Assembly: GCA_948144175.1 (NCBI GenBank) | Contig: CANXME010002007.1 | Span: forward strand, 1 to 64,000 | DNA length: 64,000 bases | Source of the DNA: Closterium sp. NIES-65 | Taxonomy: Eukaryota > Streptophyta > Zygnematophyceae > Desmidiales > Closteriaceae | Direction of reading: 5' to 3' | Shown here: one piece after another, positions 37,603 through 48,584 of the stretch | Layout: each line of letters opens with the position of its first letter | How positions within the stretch are numbered: position 1 is the stretch's first letter | Notes under the pieces: generated by a model | Seen by the model: the letters and a program-made list of their open reading frames with translations, nothing else | What the model was told of the DNA's origin: nothing | The model's database searches: none | Made by a program: the position numbers and the translations under genes

Positions 37603-37694
37603 GTATGTCTTGTCGAACGCCTATATGCAACTTGGATAGAATTGTAAAGCTTTGACTCGTTCAACAAAGCTAACGTGTATCGTGTTTGTTTGGT

Positions 37695-38233
37695 TGTTTT
37701 TGTGTGTGTGTGTTTGTGTGTGTATGTGTGTATGTATGTGTGTGTGTGTGTGTGTGTGAGTGTGTGTGTGTGTGTGTGTGAGAGTATGTGTGTGCGTGTG
37801 AGTGTGTGAGTGTGCGTGTGTGTGTGCACGTGTGTGTGAGTGTGTGCGCGTGAGTGTGTGCGCGCGCGTACGAGCGTGTGTGTGGGTGTGTGAGTGTGTG
37901 TGTGTGTGTATGTGAGTGTGTATGTGTATGAGTGCGTGAGTGTGTGTGTGTGTGCGCGTGTGTGTGAGTGTGTGTGTGTGAGTGTGTGGGTGTGTGAGTG
38001 TGTGTGTGTGTGTGTGTGAGCGTGTGTGTGAGTGTGTGTGTGTGAGTGTGTGTGAGTGCGTGTGTGTGCGTGTGTGTGTGCGTGTGTGTGAGTGTGTGTG
38101 TGTGTGAGTGTGTGAGTGTGCGTGTGTGTGTGCGCGTGTGTGTGAGTATGTGCGCGTGAGTGTGTGCGTGTGCGTGCGAGCGTGTGTGTGGGTGTGTGTA
38201 TGTGTGAGCGTGTGTATGTGTGTATGTGTGTGT
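37695..38233. repeat. Long interrupted (GT)n microsatellite
   Basis: About 540 bp of TG/GT with occasional GAG, GCG and TAT interruptions. It continues right of element D at 45575. Antisense reading gives Thr-His runs that are not a gene. Confidence 0.95.
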
Positions 38234-38370
38234 TGTGACAATAGGAAAACAGGAATGAATGAACTATGAACGAAAGCAGTACAAATATGAAACCCTAACT
38301 GGGTTGTACCCCCTATGGGATACCCCACTACAGCCTACACAGCAGTATAAGCTATAGATATGTTCTGACA
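38234..38370 (-). repeat. 3' LTR of D (left copy)
   Basis: 137 bp; contains GAAACCCTAACTGGGTTG (telobox-like) and the family core. Confidence 0.95.
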
Positions 38371-38577
38371 CACCCCCATAGGCAAAGTGGGGGAGAACAA
38401 GGGGTCACAAGACCAGTCAAGCAAGACAAAGCAAAGCTCAGGGTGGATCACAAAGTCACCACACAGTCCGAGCACAAGAGCAAGGCCAAAGGCCAGTTCA
38501 CAAGCAAGAGTACAGACATATATATAAAGCTAGACAAGCAAGAGCAGGTATATATATATGTCACAGTACAAGTGAAG

Positions 38578-41500
38578 TCAAGAGGAGACCAAGTGAGGCA
38601 AGACAGGCACAAGACCCAGCTGGGTGCAGAAGCGCTGATGGTCACAAGTCGCAAGTGCCTTGGTGAACACATCAGCAGTGTTGGCCTCAGAGGCCACGTA
38701 CGCAAGTCGCAACTGACCACGCTGCTGCAGCTCACGAGCAAGGAAGTAGCGGAGAGCAATGTGCTTCGTTCTGTGCTCCAAGCGCTGCTCTCGACACAAG
38801 GCCAGCATAGCCTTGTTGTCTACGTACAGCACTGGAGGAGAACGAGGCGGCTCTCCAAGGTCAGTCAGCAGGTAGGTGAGCCAGCGAAGCTCCTGTGCAG
38901 CCATGGCCCCGGCGTAGATCTCAGCCTCACAACTGGAGCCGAGAACCGAAGACGAGCGAGTAGACCGCCACGAGACAGAGCCGGAACCAAGGCTGAAGGT
39001 GTAACCCTGTGACGACCGCTGCGTAGCCTGGTCGTCAGCCCAAGAAGCGTCCGCGTGGCCGGTAAGGACCACTGGACTCCGCCCTCCAAGCACTAGCCCC
39101 ATGCCTGACGTACTGCACAGGTAGCGCAATACCCTCTTCGCTGCAGCCATGTGCTCCGGTCTGTGTCTCCCAGGAGCAACATAGCGTGCAAGAATGCTCA
39201 GAGGGTATGCAAGGTCAGGTCGTGTGCAGGTCATCAGGTACATGAGGCAGCCAACAAGCTCCGCATACGGACCACTCGACTCTACGGACTCATCCGAAGG
39301 CAGAGCTGAGAGTGAGTGGCGAGTAGGCAGAGGAGTGGCCTGAGGCGAGGAGTACGTGAAGCCGAAGCGCTGAAGGACCTGCTGCACCATGTGTGACTGA
39401 GTCAAGGTAATGGTGCGGCGTGCTCTGTCCCGAGTGATCTGCAAGCCAAGGTAGCTGCGCAGTTCACCCAGGTCTGTGCACGTGTGTCTCTTCAACAGCT
39501 CGGACTTCACGTAGGCGAGTCCAGCAGTGTCCGCTGTGGCAAAGACCAGGTCGTCGACGTACACGAGGATGTAGAACGGCGGCAGGGAAGTGTCGGTGCG
39601 AAGAAACAGCGACGGGTCAGCAGTAGAAGGAGCAAACCCAAGAGCCGCAAGCGTAGTCCTCAGTGTGTCGTGCCACTCACGCGGTGCCTGGCGGAGACCG
39701 TAGACTGGCCGTCGGAGGCTCCACTGGGTGCCAGGAGGGAAAGTCCCAGTGAAGCCAGGTGGACGGCGAAGCCAGATCTCCTCGTGCAGGCTACCCTGCA
39801 AGAACGCAGTGCTGAAGTCGAGAGAGTGAAGCTCGTAGTCGCGCTGAGCGGCTATGTGCAGCAGCACCCGAAGAGTAGTCATCTTCGGGGTGGGAGAGAA
39901 GGTCTGAAAGTAGTCAACTCCCTGCCGCTGACTGAAGCCACGAGCGACGTACCGCTGCCTTGAAGACAGGTGGAGAGCCCGGCGGCCGCTTCACCCTGAA
40001 GATCCACATGCCACTGACGATGTTCGCCCCAGGAGGGGGAACCGCGTCAACGTAGGTGCCTGTGGACTTCCAGGAAGCCATCTCTGCATCCATAGCTGCC
40101 TGCCACTGAGAGGAGTAGGGACCCTCTACGGCCTCCGCGTAAGAACGCGGAGTCGGGATGTCTAGTGCATCCGGGTCTCCCTCAGGGGCAAGCAGTACAG
40201 ACGCGAGATGAGGTGAAGCAGCCGCTAGACACTGTAACTCCTCCTGCCTGTCCTCTAGGACGTCCGTGCCAAGAGCACACTCACCCCCGACGGACGGAGG
40301 ACAGACAGACGCAGACTCAGCAACAAGACTAGCAGCGTAGTCGAGACGACAGCGAGCAGCAAAGTCGACGAGCTCAGCGACTAGAGCAGACGCAGCAGTG
40401 GACTCAAAAGAGGGGTCAGTGACGACAGTAGCAAGCAGACGCGTGACAGTGGGACTGGCAGCACGAAGAGAGTCCGACTCAGGGTCCGCAAGCGCAGGAA
40501 GAGAGGACTCAGGAGGAGAAGGCAAAGGGGCACGCAGAGGAGCAGTGGACGGACGCAGAGACATCCGGTGCGTGCCAGGGACAGGAGGAGGACGCTGACG
40601 CGAACTGCGACCACTAGCGCGAGCAGCACGAACAGGCGACGCGGGACGAGACGCAGGCTCACGACGCTCAGCAAGACCTCCAGTAGGACCAGTGTAAGGA
40701 GAGGGAGCAGGCAGTGGAGAGGAAGGCTCCAGTAGGGGCTGCGACTGGACAGGCGGTGGACCCTCTACAGGAGGAGAAAGACCAAGAACCTGCTGAAGGA
40801 GCGGAACGAAGTACGGCCGAGGCCGCGCGGCAGCTCCAGACTCAGCACGGACAGCACCAGCACCCTCAGCGACAACACCAGCGCCACCCACACCTCCAGC
40901 GGCAGGACCAACAGCAGCAGGCTCAGCACGAACGCCCTCAGCAGCTCCAGCTCCAGGAGGACCTGCAGGGCCAGCAGCTCCGGGACCGGCTGCACCTGCA
41001 CCCTCGACGGTCGAAGAAGCCCCAGCTCCAGCTCCAGCAGCACCTCCAGACTCAGCAGCACGCCTCCAGCGGCGAGCGAACCACTCGCGCAGCTCCTGTG
41101 GAGAGAGGGGCTCCCGGCGAGACGCAGCAGCAGGAGAAACCCCAGGCTCAGCAGCTCCAGACGCAGCACCCCCAGGCTCAGCAGCTCCCAGCTCAGCACC
41201 CCCAGGCTCAGCAGCTCCCGACCCAGCACCCCCAGACCCAGCACCTCCAGGCACAGCACCCCCCGGCTCAGCACCCCCAGGCTCCGCACCCTCCGCAGTA
41301 GCACCCTCAGGCCCAGCACCCCCAGCAGTAGCACCCCCAGGCTCAGCACCCCCGCGCACAGCACCCCCAGAGTCAGCACCCCCAGGCTCAGCACTCGCAG
41401 CAGCACCAGAGTCACCAGTAACCTCGACCGGGTCAACGGCGTCTACCTGGGACACACCTGAGGGGGCAGGAACCTGAGGGGGGAGGGGGTCTACCGGGGG

Positions 41501-44488
41501 GGGAACCGGCACAAGGAAGTCCGGGGGAGGGGGGAGGGAAGGAGTGCGGTAGGGGAAGAGACGGTAGAAGGGGACTGACTCGTCGAACGTGACGTCCTGG
41601 GAGGACAGAACACGACGAGAGGAGGGGTGGTAAAACTGCCACCCTGGGGCGTCAGTGGGGAAGCCAAGGAAGACACAGGGAGCAGCACGAGGGGACAGCT
41701 TGTCCGCAGACAAGTCGCGGACAAACGCCCGAGATCCCCAGACACGGAACACAGACGCATCGCCAACCTTCCCCGTCCACAGCAAGGCTGGGGACATCGC
41801 TGGCCGAGAGACCCGGGGGTGAAGGTTGAGCTGATGCGCCGCGTACCTCACCGCAAACGGCCACAGAAAATGGGGGGCAGCCGCATGCATCATGGACGTA
41901 CGAGCGACATCCATGACCATGCCAATGCGGCGCTCAGCAATCCCATTTTGCTGTGGTGAGTCCGGAAGCGTGAAGGTCTGGCGGATCCCCCGTGCACGAC
42001 AGTAGTCTCGTAGAAGGCGAGAAGAGAACTCTCTGCCTCTGTCAGAGTGCAGACGCAGAACAGGAAAGTCCGAGCCGAAGCTCTTCCTGAGCTGGAGACG
42101 AGCCTCGCGGATCCAGTCGATTAGCACCTCAGTGACCGCACCCTTGCTGCGCAAGGGGAGGACTGTGGTGTAACGCGAGTAGTCGTCAACCACCAACAGG
42201 AAGTAGCGCTCGTAACCCTGCCCACGGACGGGGGCTGGGCCCCACACATCCATGTGAAGCGTCTGCAGGGGAGCCTCTGTCGGGGGGAAGTGGGAGGAGT
42301 GAGGAGTAGCCCGGAGGCGACCCTCGACACAGGGGACACAGGAAGGTCCTGGCCCGGAGGGGAGAGGAGGGAGAGACTGGGGAAGACCAGAGACAAGGAC
42401 ACGGGAAGCCATGCTCCGAAGACGGGGCAAGGAGGGGTGGCCAAGACGGTGGTGCCACAGGAGAGTCTCGTGAGACAGGAGGCGACAAGAACAGGGGGCA
42501 GACTCAGGACCTGACCGGGACGCAGCAGCAAGTACCTGACCCGACGCAGCCACCTGACCAGACGCAGGGACAGGAGGAGACTCAACGGTCAGGGTGTAGA
42601 GACTCGACCCCGGCCGACGTGAGAACGTGGCCAGGTGTCGGCCTGTGCAAGCCTCCGTGCAGTGGGTCACCCTCTGACGCGCAGGAGTGAACTGGTGAAC
42701 ACCCCCATCCTGCAGGTCCGCTCCACTCACCAAGTTCGTAGAGAACGAGGGAAGGTACAGACCCGACAGGGTGCCCGAAGGGGCAGCCGGACACGGGAGG
42801 ACAGTGGAGAAGTGAGACAGGACAGGACCCCCAGAGGGGTCAGCAAGGGAGACCGCAACCGGCCTGGCGAGCGGCGAAAGGGTAGTGCGGTCTCGAAAGA
42901 AGGAGCGAGAAGCTCCGGCAGTCAAGTGTGAAAGTGAGGGAGGACGAGGACGACTCAGTACCTGAGAGCGCAGTCTCACCAGTACCTGAGAGCGCAGACG
43001 CACTGGCACCTAGAGCAGCAGCCGCACAAGCACCTAGCGCAGCAGTACCAATGCCCGGGTCGGGCTGAAAACACCAGGTAACCCTCATTCTCCTCACTAT
43101 AATCCACAATCATACATAGCAGTAAGGATAGCATCAAAATCAAGATCAAAGATCGCTACACCAGCCCTGAGAAGCTCATCCCAGCGAGGGATCTCACTAG
43201 CCCCAGGGAACTGCTGACGCCAAGCGTCCGTCAGGCGGCCAAAGCAGCGCTGGGTGGCGTGGGCACCCCCACACTGCTCACCCGCGCGGTCGCCGGAACG
43301 AAGAACGTAGGTGCAGGGACCAGTACCCCCACCCCTCTGACGCCCAGCGTACCACTCACGAAGGTGCTGAGGCGAAGGGATGTCCCGCGAGCGCTGCTGC
43401 TGCTGCCGGTGCGAGCGCTGGCCACCACCACCGCCGCTACGCTGTTGGGTACCACCCCGACCAGCTCCACCTCCTCCACCACTACTGCCTCCTCCGCTGC
43501 CTCCTCCACTGCCTCCACCTCCGCCGCCTCCACCTCCGCCGCTGCCTCCACCACCACCGCTGGAACCACCACCACCGTCTCCGCCGCTGCTGCCGCCACC
43601 ACCACCACCACCCCCGCCACTAGCCCCGCCGCCACCCCCACTCCCTCCGCCGCCACCGCCGCCACTGCCACCGCCCCCTCCAGCTCCACCCGCGCCCTTG
43701 CCCCCCTTGCCCTTGCTGGAGCGACGTCTCCCACTAGGGGCAGACGCCGCGCCGACCGACTCAAGACCAAGCAGGTCGGCAGCAGCAGCAGAGGCAACAG
43801 AGGGCAGCAAGGGGGAAGGAGAGCACCCCTCAAAGATGGGGGTGCGAGGGTCACCACGAGAAGCACCTACAGCGACTATGCTCTTCTCCGCTGCAAGGAG
43901 GGCCTTCTCGAGGAGGTCGACGGTGAGAGTGGTGGGACAGACTGCGAGAAAGTGGTCCCTGACGACGCGAAGGGAGTCAGGGAGGCGTGCGACTACGTAG
44001 TAGAGAGCGATGTACATGGGGGGGGGGTTCTTAGCGCAGAACTCAGCAGGAAGGGCGGCGCGGTAGCGAGTGTCACTAGTGCGGAGGTGCGTAATGAGGT
44101 CAGCGACAGTGGGAAAGGCAGAGAGGTCAGGAAAGAGGTAGGGAAGCATGAGACGGCTCAGTGCAGCAGTGGCAGGGGAGGAGTAGCGCGCAACTACAGC
44201 GTCGTACAAGGTCTGAGCACTCTTGTACTGACTAAAGTGCGCACGCTCAGAGGTAGGGAGGTGGCGACGCACAGCAAGACGTGCAGCAGCATCGCGGGTG
44301 GCCCACTTAGAGCGGACAGCGGGATCAGCATCAGCAGCAGGGGCAGGAGAGGCGCCAGAGGTGAGGTCAAAGAGAGAAAGGTCGTCAGCCCTGTCGCACT
44401 GTAAGAACAGCTGCAGGTCGTCTAACCAGACCTCAAAATCAATGGCGCGACCCTCAGCGTCAAAAGCTAGGACACTAGGGGTAGCCAT
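38578..44488 (-). pseudogene. gag-pol polyprotein of D, two frame changes
   Basis: ATG at 44488. Gag is intact from MATPSVLAFDAEGRAIDF through the Gly tract and the Cys/His cluster (CTYVLRSGDRAGEQCGGAH...C), ending by a frame change near 43110. The next frame (43009-39914) carries protease, pre-integrase (LLWHHRLGHPSLPRL), integrase (MDVWGPAPVRGQG, LHSDRGREFSS) and the start of RT. The protease is entered late: the TLD before SGA is replaced by a shifted TAGASRSFF. A one-base insertion near 39955 (CCGCTGCC for CCGCGCC) shifts RT. RT-RNase H then reads intact from 39882 to 38578. Confidence 0.92.
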
Positions 44489-44499
44489 GGTGACGACAG

Positions 44500-45437
44500 C
44501 GACGCAGTGCAAGCAGTAGGGAAAGAGCTCGCAGTGTCAGTGGGACAGTGCTCACCAGGCAGGGCAGGTCGTGCAGTCAGCAGAAAGGCGGCTCAGCGAC
44601 CGGGCGGCTCGGGTGCACAGCTGCTCGGCTCCCGGGCGGCTCGGCGGCTGGGCGGCTCGGGCGCAGGGCGGCTCGGCTCCGGGGCGGCTCGGCGGCTGGG
44701 CAGCTCGGGTGCAGGGCGGCTCGGCTCCCGGGCGGCTCGGCGGCTGGGCGGCTCGGGTGCAGGGCGGCTCGGCTCCCGGGCGGCTCGGCGGTAGGGCGGC
44801 TCGGGTCCCGGGCGGCTCGGCTGCTGGGGCGGCTCGGCCGGGAGATGCAGCGTCGGGCCGGCAGGTGCAGCGTCGGGCCGGCAGGTGCAGCGGCGGGCCG
44901 GCAGGTGCAAGTGGCGGGCCGTAAGAGGCGGCGGGCCGATGGGTGCAGCGGCGGGCCGGTAGGTGCAGCGGCGGGCCGGCAGGAGCAGCGGCGGGCCGGC
45001 AGGGTGCAGCGGCGGGCCGGCAGGAGCAGCGACGGGCCGGCAGGGTGCAGCGGCGGGCCGTAGAGGGCAGCGGCGGGGCCGTCGGCAGCAGAGGCGGGGC
45101 CGCGTCAGGGGAGGCGGCGGGGCCGCGTCAATGGAGGCGGCGGGGCCGCGTCAGGGGAGGCGGCGGAGTCGCGTCAGGGGAGGCGGCGGGGCCGCGTCAA
45201 GGGAGGCGGCGGGGCCGCGTCAAGGGAGGCGGCGGGGCCGCGTTAAAAGAGGCGGCGGGGCCGCGTCAAGGGAGGCGGCTGGGCCGCGTCAGGGGAGGCG
45301 GCAAAGCCGCGTCAGAGGAGGCGGCGGGGCCGCGAGTGAAAAGGCGACCCGAGAGGTCGCTAAAAAAAAGGGCGCGCCTCGGGGCGCGCGTCGGTGGGCC
45401 CAGACAACGGTCCTAAGGTAGGACCCGCTCTATACCA
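44500..45437 (-). repeat. GC-rich leader of D with hairpin and T tract
   Basis: GGCGGCTCGG units (44580-44840), CGGGCCGGCAGGTGCAG units (44850-45070) and GGGGAGGCGGCGGGGCCGCG units (45080-45330). The hairpin GCGCGCCTCGGGGCGCGC lies at about 45372-45390, next to A8 (T8 in sense) at 45362-45369. Confidence 0.85.
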
Positions 45438-45574
45438 TGTGACAATAGGAAAACAGGAATGAATGAACTATGAACGAAAGCAGTACAAATATGAAACCCT
45501 AACTGGGTTGTACCCCCTATGGGATACCCCACTACAGCCTACACAGCAGTATAAGCTATAGATATGTTCTGACA
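45438..45574 (-). repeat. 5' LTR of D (right copy)
   Basis: 137-bp partner with no differences seen. Confidence 0.95.
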
Positions 45575-45635
45575 TGTGTGTATGTGTGTGTGTATGTGTG
45601 TGTGTGAGTGTGTGTGCGTGCACATGTAATTACAG

Positions 45636-46063
45636 AGTGCGTTGTGGGGACAACGTTTTGGCGACACTGACTTCGGCAACCCGTACCGGCAACTGACATC
45701 CGACATCATGCACATGTCCCTTCTCGGCGTGTACAAGCACATCTTCTAGGGGCTAAAGGTGAAGCTGAGTACGGGGACCCTGCGGGAACTTGACGCTGCA
45801 CTCGAACGCATCACTATGTACAGCAGACAATCGTTCTTCAGGATTCCTGCACACACTGATGGATACTTCAGCGGCCATGCAACCTTCAAGGCATTCCATC
45901 ATCAGGCTGTGATGCAGGTTCTGCCAGCGCTGCTGCTGATGGTGAAGGTGGACGACAGGATTATTCGTGCTGTGGAGCTGTACTGTACGTGGCACAGGGA
46001 GGCATGGCATCGAACATACCACACTGACGAGTCGCTGGCCAACCTTGACGAGATCGCGCGCAC
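45636..46063 (+). pseudogene. Transposase exon 3 with internal TAG
   Basis: Acceptor AATTACAG; donor AC|GTGAGT. Encodes GDTDFGNPYRQLTSDIMHMS (second catalytic Asp, codon 45702-45704), then TAG at 45747-45749, then open to the end with SRQSFFRIPAHTDGYFSG and FKAFHHQAVMQVLPALL. Confidence 0.8.
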
Positions 46064-46187
46064 GTGAGTACGAGATGTGACAATTCGTCCTAGGGCAGAG
46101 CTGCATCAAACATGCCTTCGCAGCTCAATACTTAAATGTTTTGATCTAATCATCTATTTTTGTGCCATGTGATGGGTGAATGCGCAG

Positions 46188-46494
46188 GCTTGTTCCCATA
46201 CTTATCGACGAGTTCAGCGTGGATGAACAAGCATCGAAATTCAACATCCCGAAGATTCACGCGATGCTACACGTCAGCGACGACATCAGGCGCCGTGGCG
46301 TGCCTATTCACTACTGCACTGACGTTTACGAGCACGTGCACGTCGCAGTGATGAAGAAGCCATACCGAGCATCCAACAAGAGGAACGCTGAGGCCTCGAT
46401 CACGCGACGTTGCCTTACGTCGGAGCTGGTCGAGAAGATGTCCGCCGCCGATGAGGTAGCAGATGACCAGGCACGGAGTGTCGCCCTTCAGAAG
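46188..46494 (+). pseudogene. Transposase exon 4 (catalytic Glu)
   Basis: Acceptor AATGCGCAG; donor CAGAAG|GTACGC. Encodes FNIPKIHAMLHVSDDIRRRG and YEHVHVAVMKKPYRASNKR, with the catalytic Glu codon at 46330-46332. Confidence 0.8.
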
Positions 46495-46575
46495 GTACGC
46501 AATCATTGATCGACACCTAGGGTTGAGATACCTATGTTGTATTGTAACGTGCTCGTCTGGTTGGCCACGTGTTGG

Positions 46576-46707
46576 TGTGGAAACAAAGAACGAGAATGAA
46601 ATGACTATGAACGAAGTGAGTACAAATAGGAAACCCTAATTGGGTTGTACCCCCTATGGGATACCCCACTACAGCCTACAGAAACAAGTAAGCTATAAGT
46701 TCTGACA
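46576..46707 (-). repeat. 3' LTR of F (left copy)
   Basis: 132 bp, identical to the right copy by eye; contains GAAACCCTAATTGGGTTG. Confidence 0.95.
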
Positions 46708-46904
46708 CACCCCCATAGGCAAAGTGGGGGAGAACAAGGGGTCACAAGACCAGTCAAGCAAAGCAAAGCAAAGCTCAGGGTGGATCACAAAGTCACCACG
46801 CATTCCGAGCACAAGTTCAAAGGCCACAAGGCCAGTTTACATGCAAGATCATATATAGAGATATACAAGAGCAAGAGTATATATATGCGAAAGTACAAGC
46901 AAGG

Positions 46905-48522
46905 TCAAGAGGAGAGCAAGTGAGGCAAGACAGGCACAAGACCCAACTGCGTGCAGCAACGCTGATGATCACAAGGCGCAAGTGCCTTGGTGAAGACATC
47001 AGCAGTGTTGGCCTCAGAGGCCACGTACGCAAGTCGCAGCTGTCCACGCTGCTGTAGCTCACGAGCAAGAAAGTAGCGAAGAGCAATGTGCTTCGTTCTG
47101 TGCTCCAGTCGCTGCTCTCGACACAAGGCCAGCATGGCCTTGTTGTCTACGTACAGGACTGGAGGAGAACGAGGCTGCTCTCCAAGGTCGGTCAGCAGGT
47201 AGGTGAGCCAGCGTAACTCCTGTGCAGCCATAGCCCCAGCGTAGATCTCAGCCTCACAACTGGAGCCGAGAACAGAAGACGAGCGGGTAGCCCGCCACGA
47301 GACAGAGCCGGAACCAAGGCTGAAGGTGTAACCCTGTGACGACCGCTGCGTAGCCTGGTCGTCAGCCCAAGAAGCGTCTGCGTGCCCAGTGAGGACCACT
47401 GGACTGCGCCCTCCAAGCACTAGCCCCATGCCCGACGTACTGCACAAGTAGCGCAACACCCTCTTCGCTGCAGCCATGTGCTCTGGTCGGTGTCTCCCAG
47501 GAGCAACAAAGCGTGCGAGAATGCTAAGAGGGTATGCGAGGTCAGGTCGTGTGCAGGTCATCAGGTACATGAGGCAGCCAACAAGCTCTGCAAACGGGCC
47601 ACTCGACTCTACGGACTCATCCGAAGGCAGAGCTGAGAGCGAGTGGCGAGTAGGCAGAGGAGTGGCCTGAGGCGAGGAGTACGTGAAGCCGAAGCGCTGA
47701 AGGACCTGCTGCACCATGTGTGACTGAGTCAGGGTAATGGTGCGGCGTGCTCTGTCCCGGGTGATCTGCAAGCCAAGGTAGCTGCGCAGTTCACCCAGGT
47801 CAGTGCACGTGTGTCTCTTCTGCAGCTCGGACTTCACGTAGGCGAGTCCAGCAGTGTCAGCTGTGGCAAAGACCAAGTCGTCGACGTACACGAGGATGTA
47901 GAACGGCGGCAGAGAGGTGTCGGTGCGCAGAAACAGCGACGGGTCGGCAGTGGAAGGAGCAAACCCAAGTGCCGCGAGCGTAGTCCTCAGTGTGTCGTGC
48001 CACTCACGTGGCGCCTGGCGGAGACCGTAGACTGGACGCCGGAGACTCCACTGGGTACCAGGAGGGAAAGACCCAGTGAAGCCAGGTGGGCGACGCAGCC
48101 AGATCTCCTCGTGCAGGCTGCCCTGCAAGAAAGCTGTGCTGAAGTCGAGAGAGTGCAGCTCGTAGTCACGGTGAGCAGCAACGTGTAGCAGAACCCGAAG
48201 AGTGGTCATCTTCAGGGGTGGGGGAGAAGGTCTGAAAGTAGTCAACCCCCTGCCGCTGACTGAAGCCACGAGCCACGTAACGCGCCTTGAAGACAGGCGG
48301 AGAACCCGGCGGCCGCTTCACCCTGAAAATCCACATGCCACTGACGATGTTCGCCCCAGGAGGGGGAACAGCGTCAACGTAGGTGCCTGTGGACTTCCAG
48401 GAAGCCATCTCTGCATCCATAGCTGCCTGCCACTGAGAGGAGTAGGGACCCTCTATCGCCTCCGCGTAAGAGCGCGGAGTCGGGATGTCTGGTGCATCCG
48501 GGTCTCCCTCAGGGGCTAGCAG
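46905..48522 (-). pseudogene. RT-RNase H remnant of F
   Basis: It begins at the deletion scar with PEGDPDAPDIPTPRSYAEA, continues through GANIVSGMWIFRVKRPPGSP, and changes frame near 48215 where an extra base lies in CTTCAGGGGTGG (CTTCGGGGTGG elsewhere). From there RT and RNase H are open to 46905 with YVDDLVFATAD, HADASWADDQATQ, VDNKAMLAL and ADVFTKAL. Confidence 0.88.
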
Positions 48523-48584
48523 TCGGGATGTTTACATTGCGAGATTTACCTCAGCGTCTCGCTCCGCAAGAAGGAGCGAGACGC
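48523..48584. other. Deletion scar in F with templated filler
   Basis: 48526-48550 repeats, base for base, the host flank 51329-51353 (GGATGTTTACATTGCGAGATTTACC, 25 nt). Next to it, 48554-48565 (GCGTCTCGCTCC) is the exact reverse complement of the retained element sequence 48573-48584, with GCAAGAA between. Confidence 0.9.

Larger units (their letters stand above)
38234..45574 (-). mobile_element. D: full-length Ty1/copia element in transposase intron 2 (7341 bp)
   Basis: 137-bp LTRs (TGTGACAATAGG...TGTTCTGACA), identical as read, with target duplication TGTGT (38229-38233 and 45575-45579). The duplication is in a microsatellite, so it is less diagnostic than the others, but LTR ends and termini agree. 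Primer site TGGTATAGAGCGGGT, leader hairpin and T8 tract, gag-pol, polypurine tract. It is antisense to the transposase. Confidence 0.95.
37603..45635 (+). other. Intron 2, enlarged by a GT microsatellite and element D
   Basis: It runs from GTATGT (37603) to TTACAG (45635). Without D it is about 0.7 kb, mostly (GT)n with interruptions (37700-38233 and 45575-45622). The TSD TGTGT lies inside the microsatellite. Confidence 0.8.

Noticed and set aside
37621..38328. A 235-codon Thr-His frame
   Set aside because: Antisense reading of the intronic GT microsatellite running into an LTR.
43259..44404. A 381-codon plus-strand frame opposite D's Gag
   Set aside because: It is the antisense of the Gly-rich Gag region; the Thr/Ser/Ala composition mirrors it, and equivalents occur in every copy.
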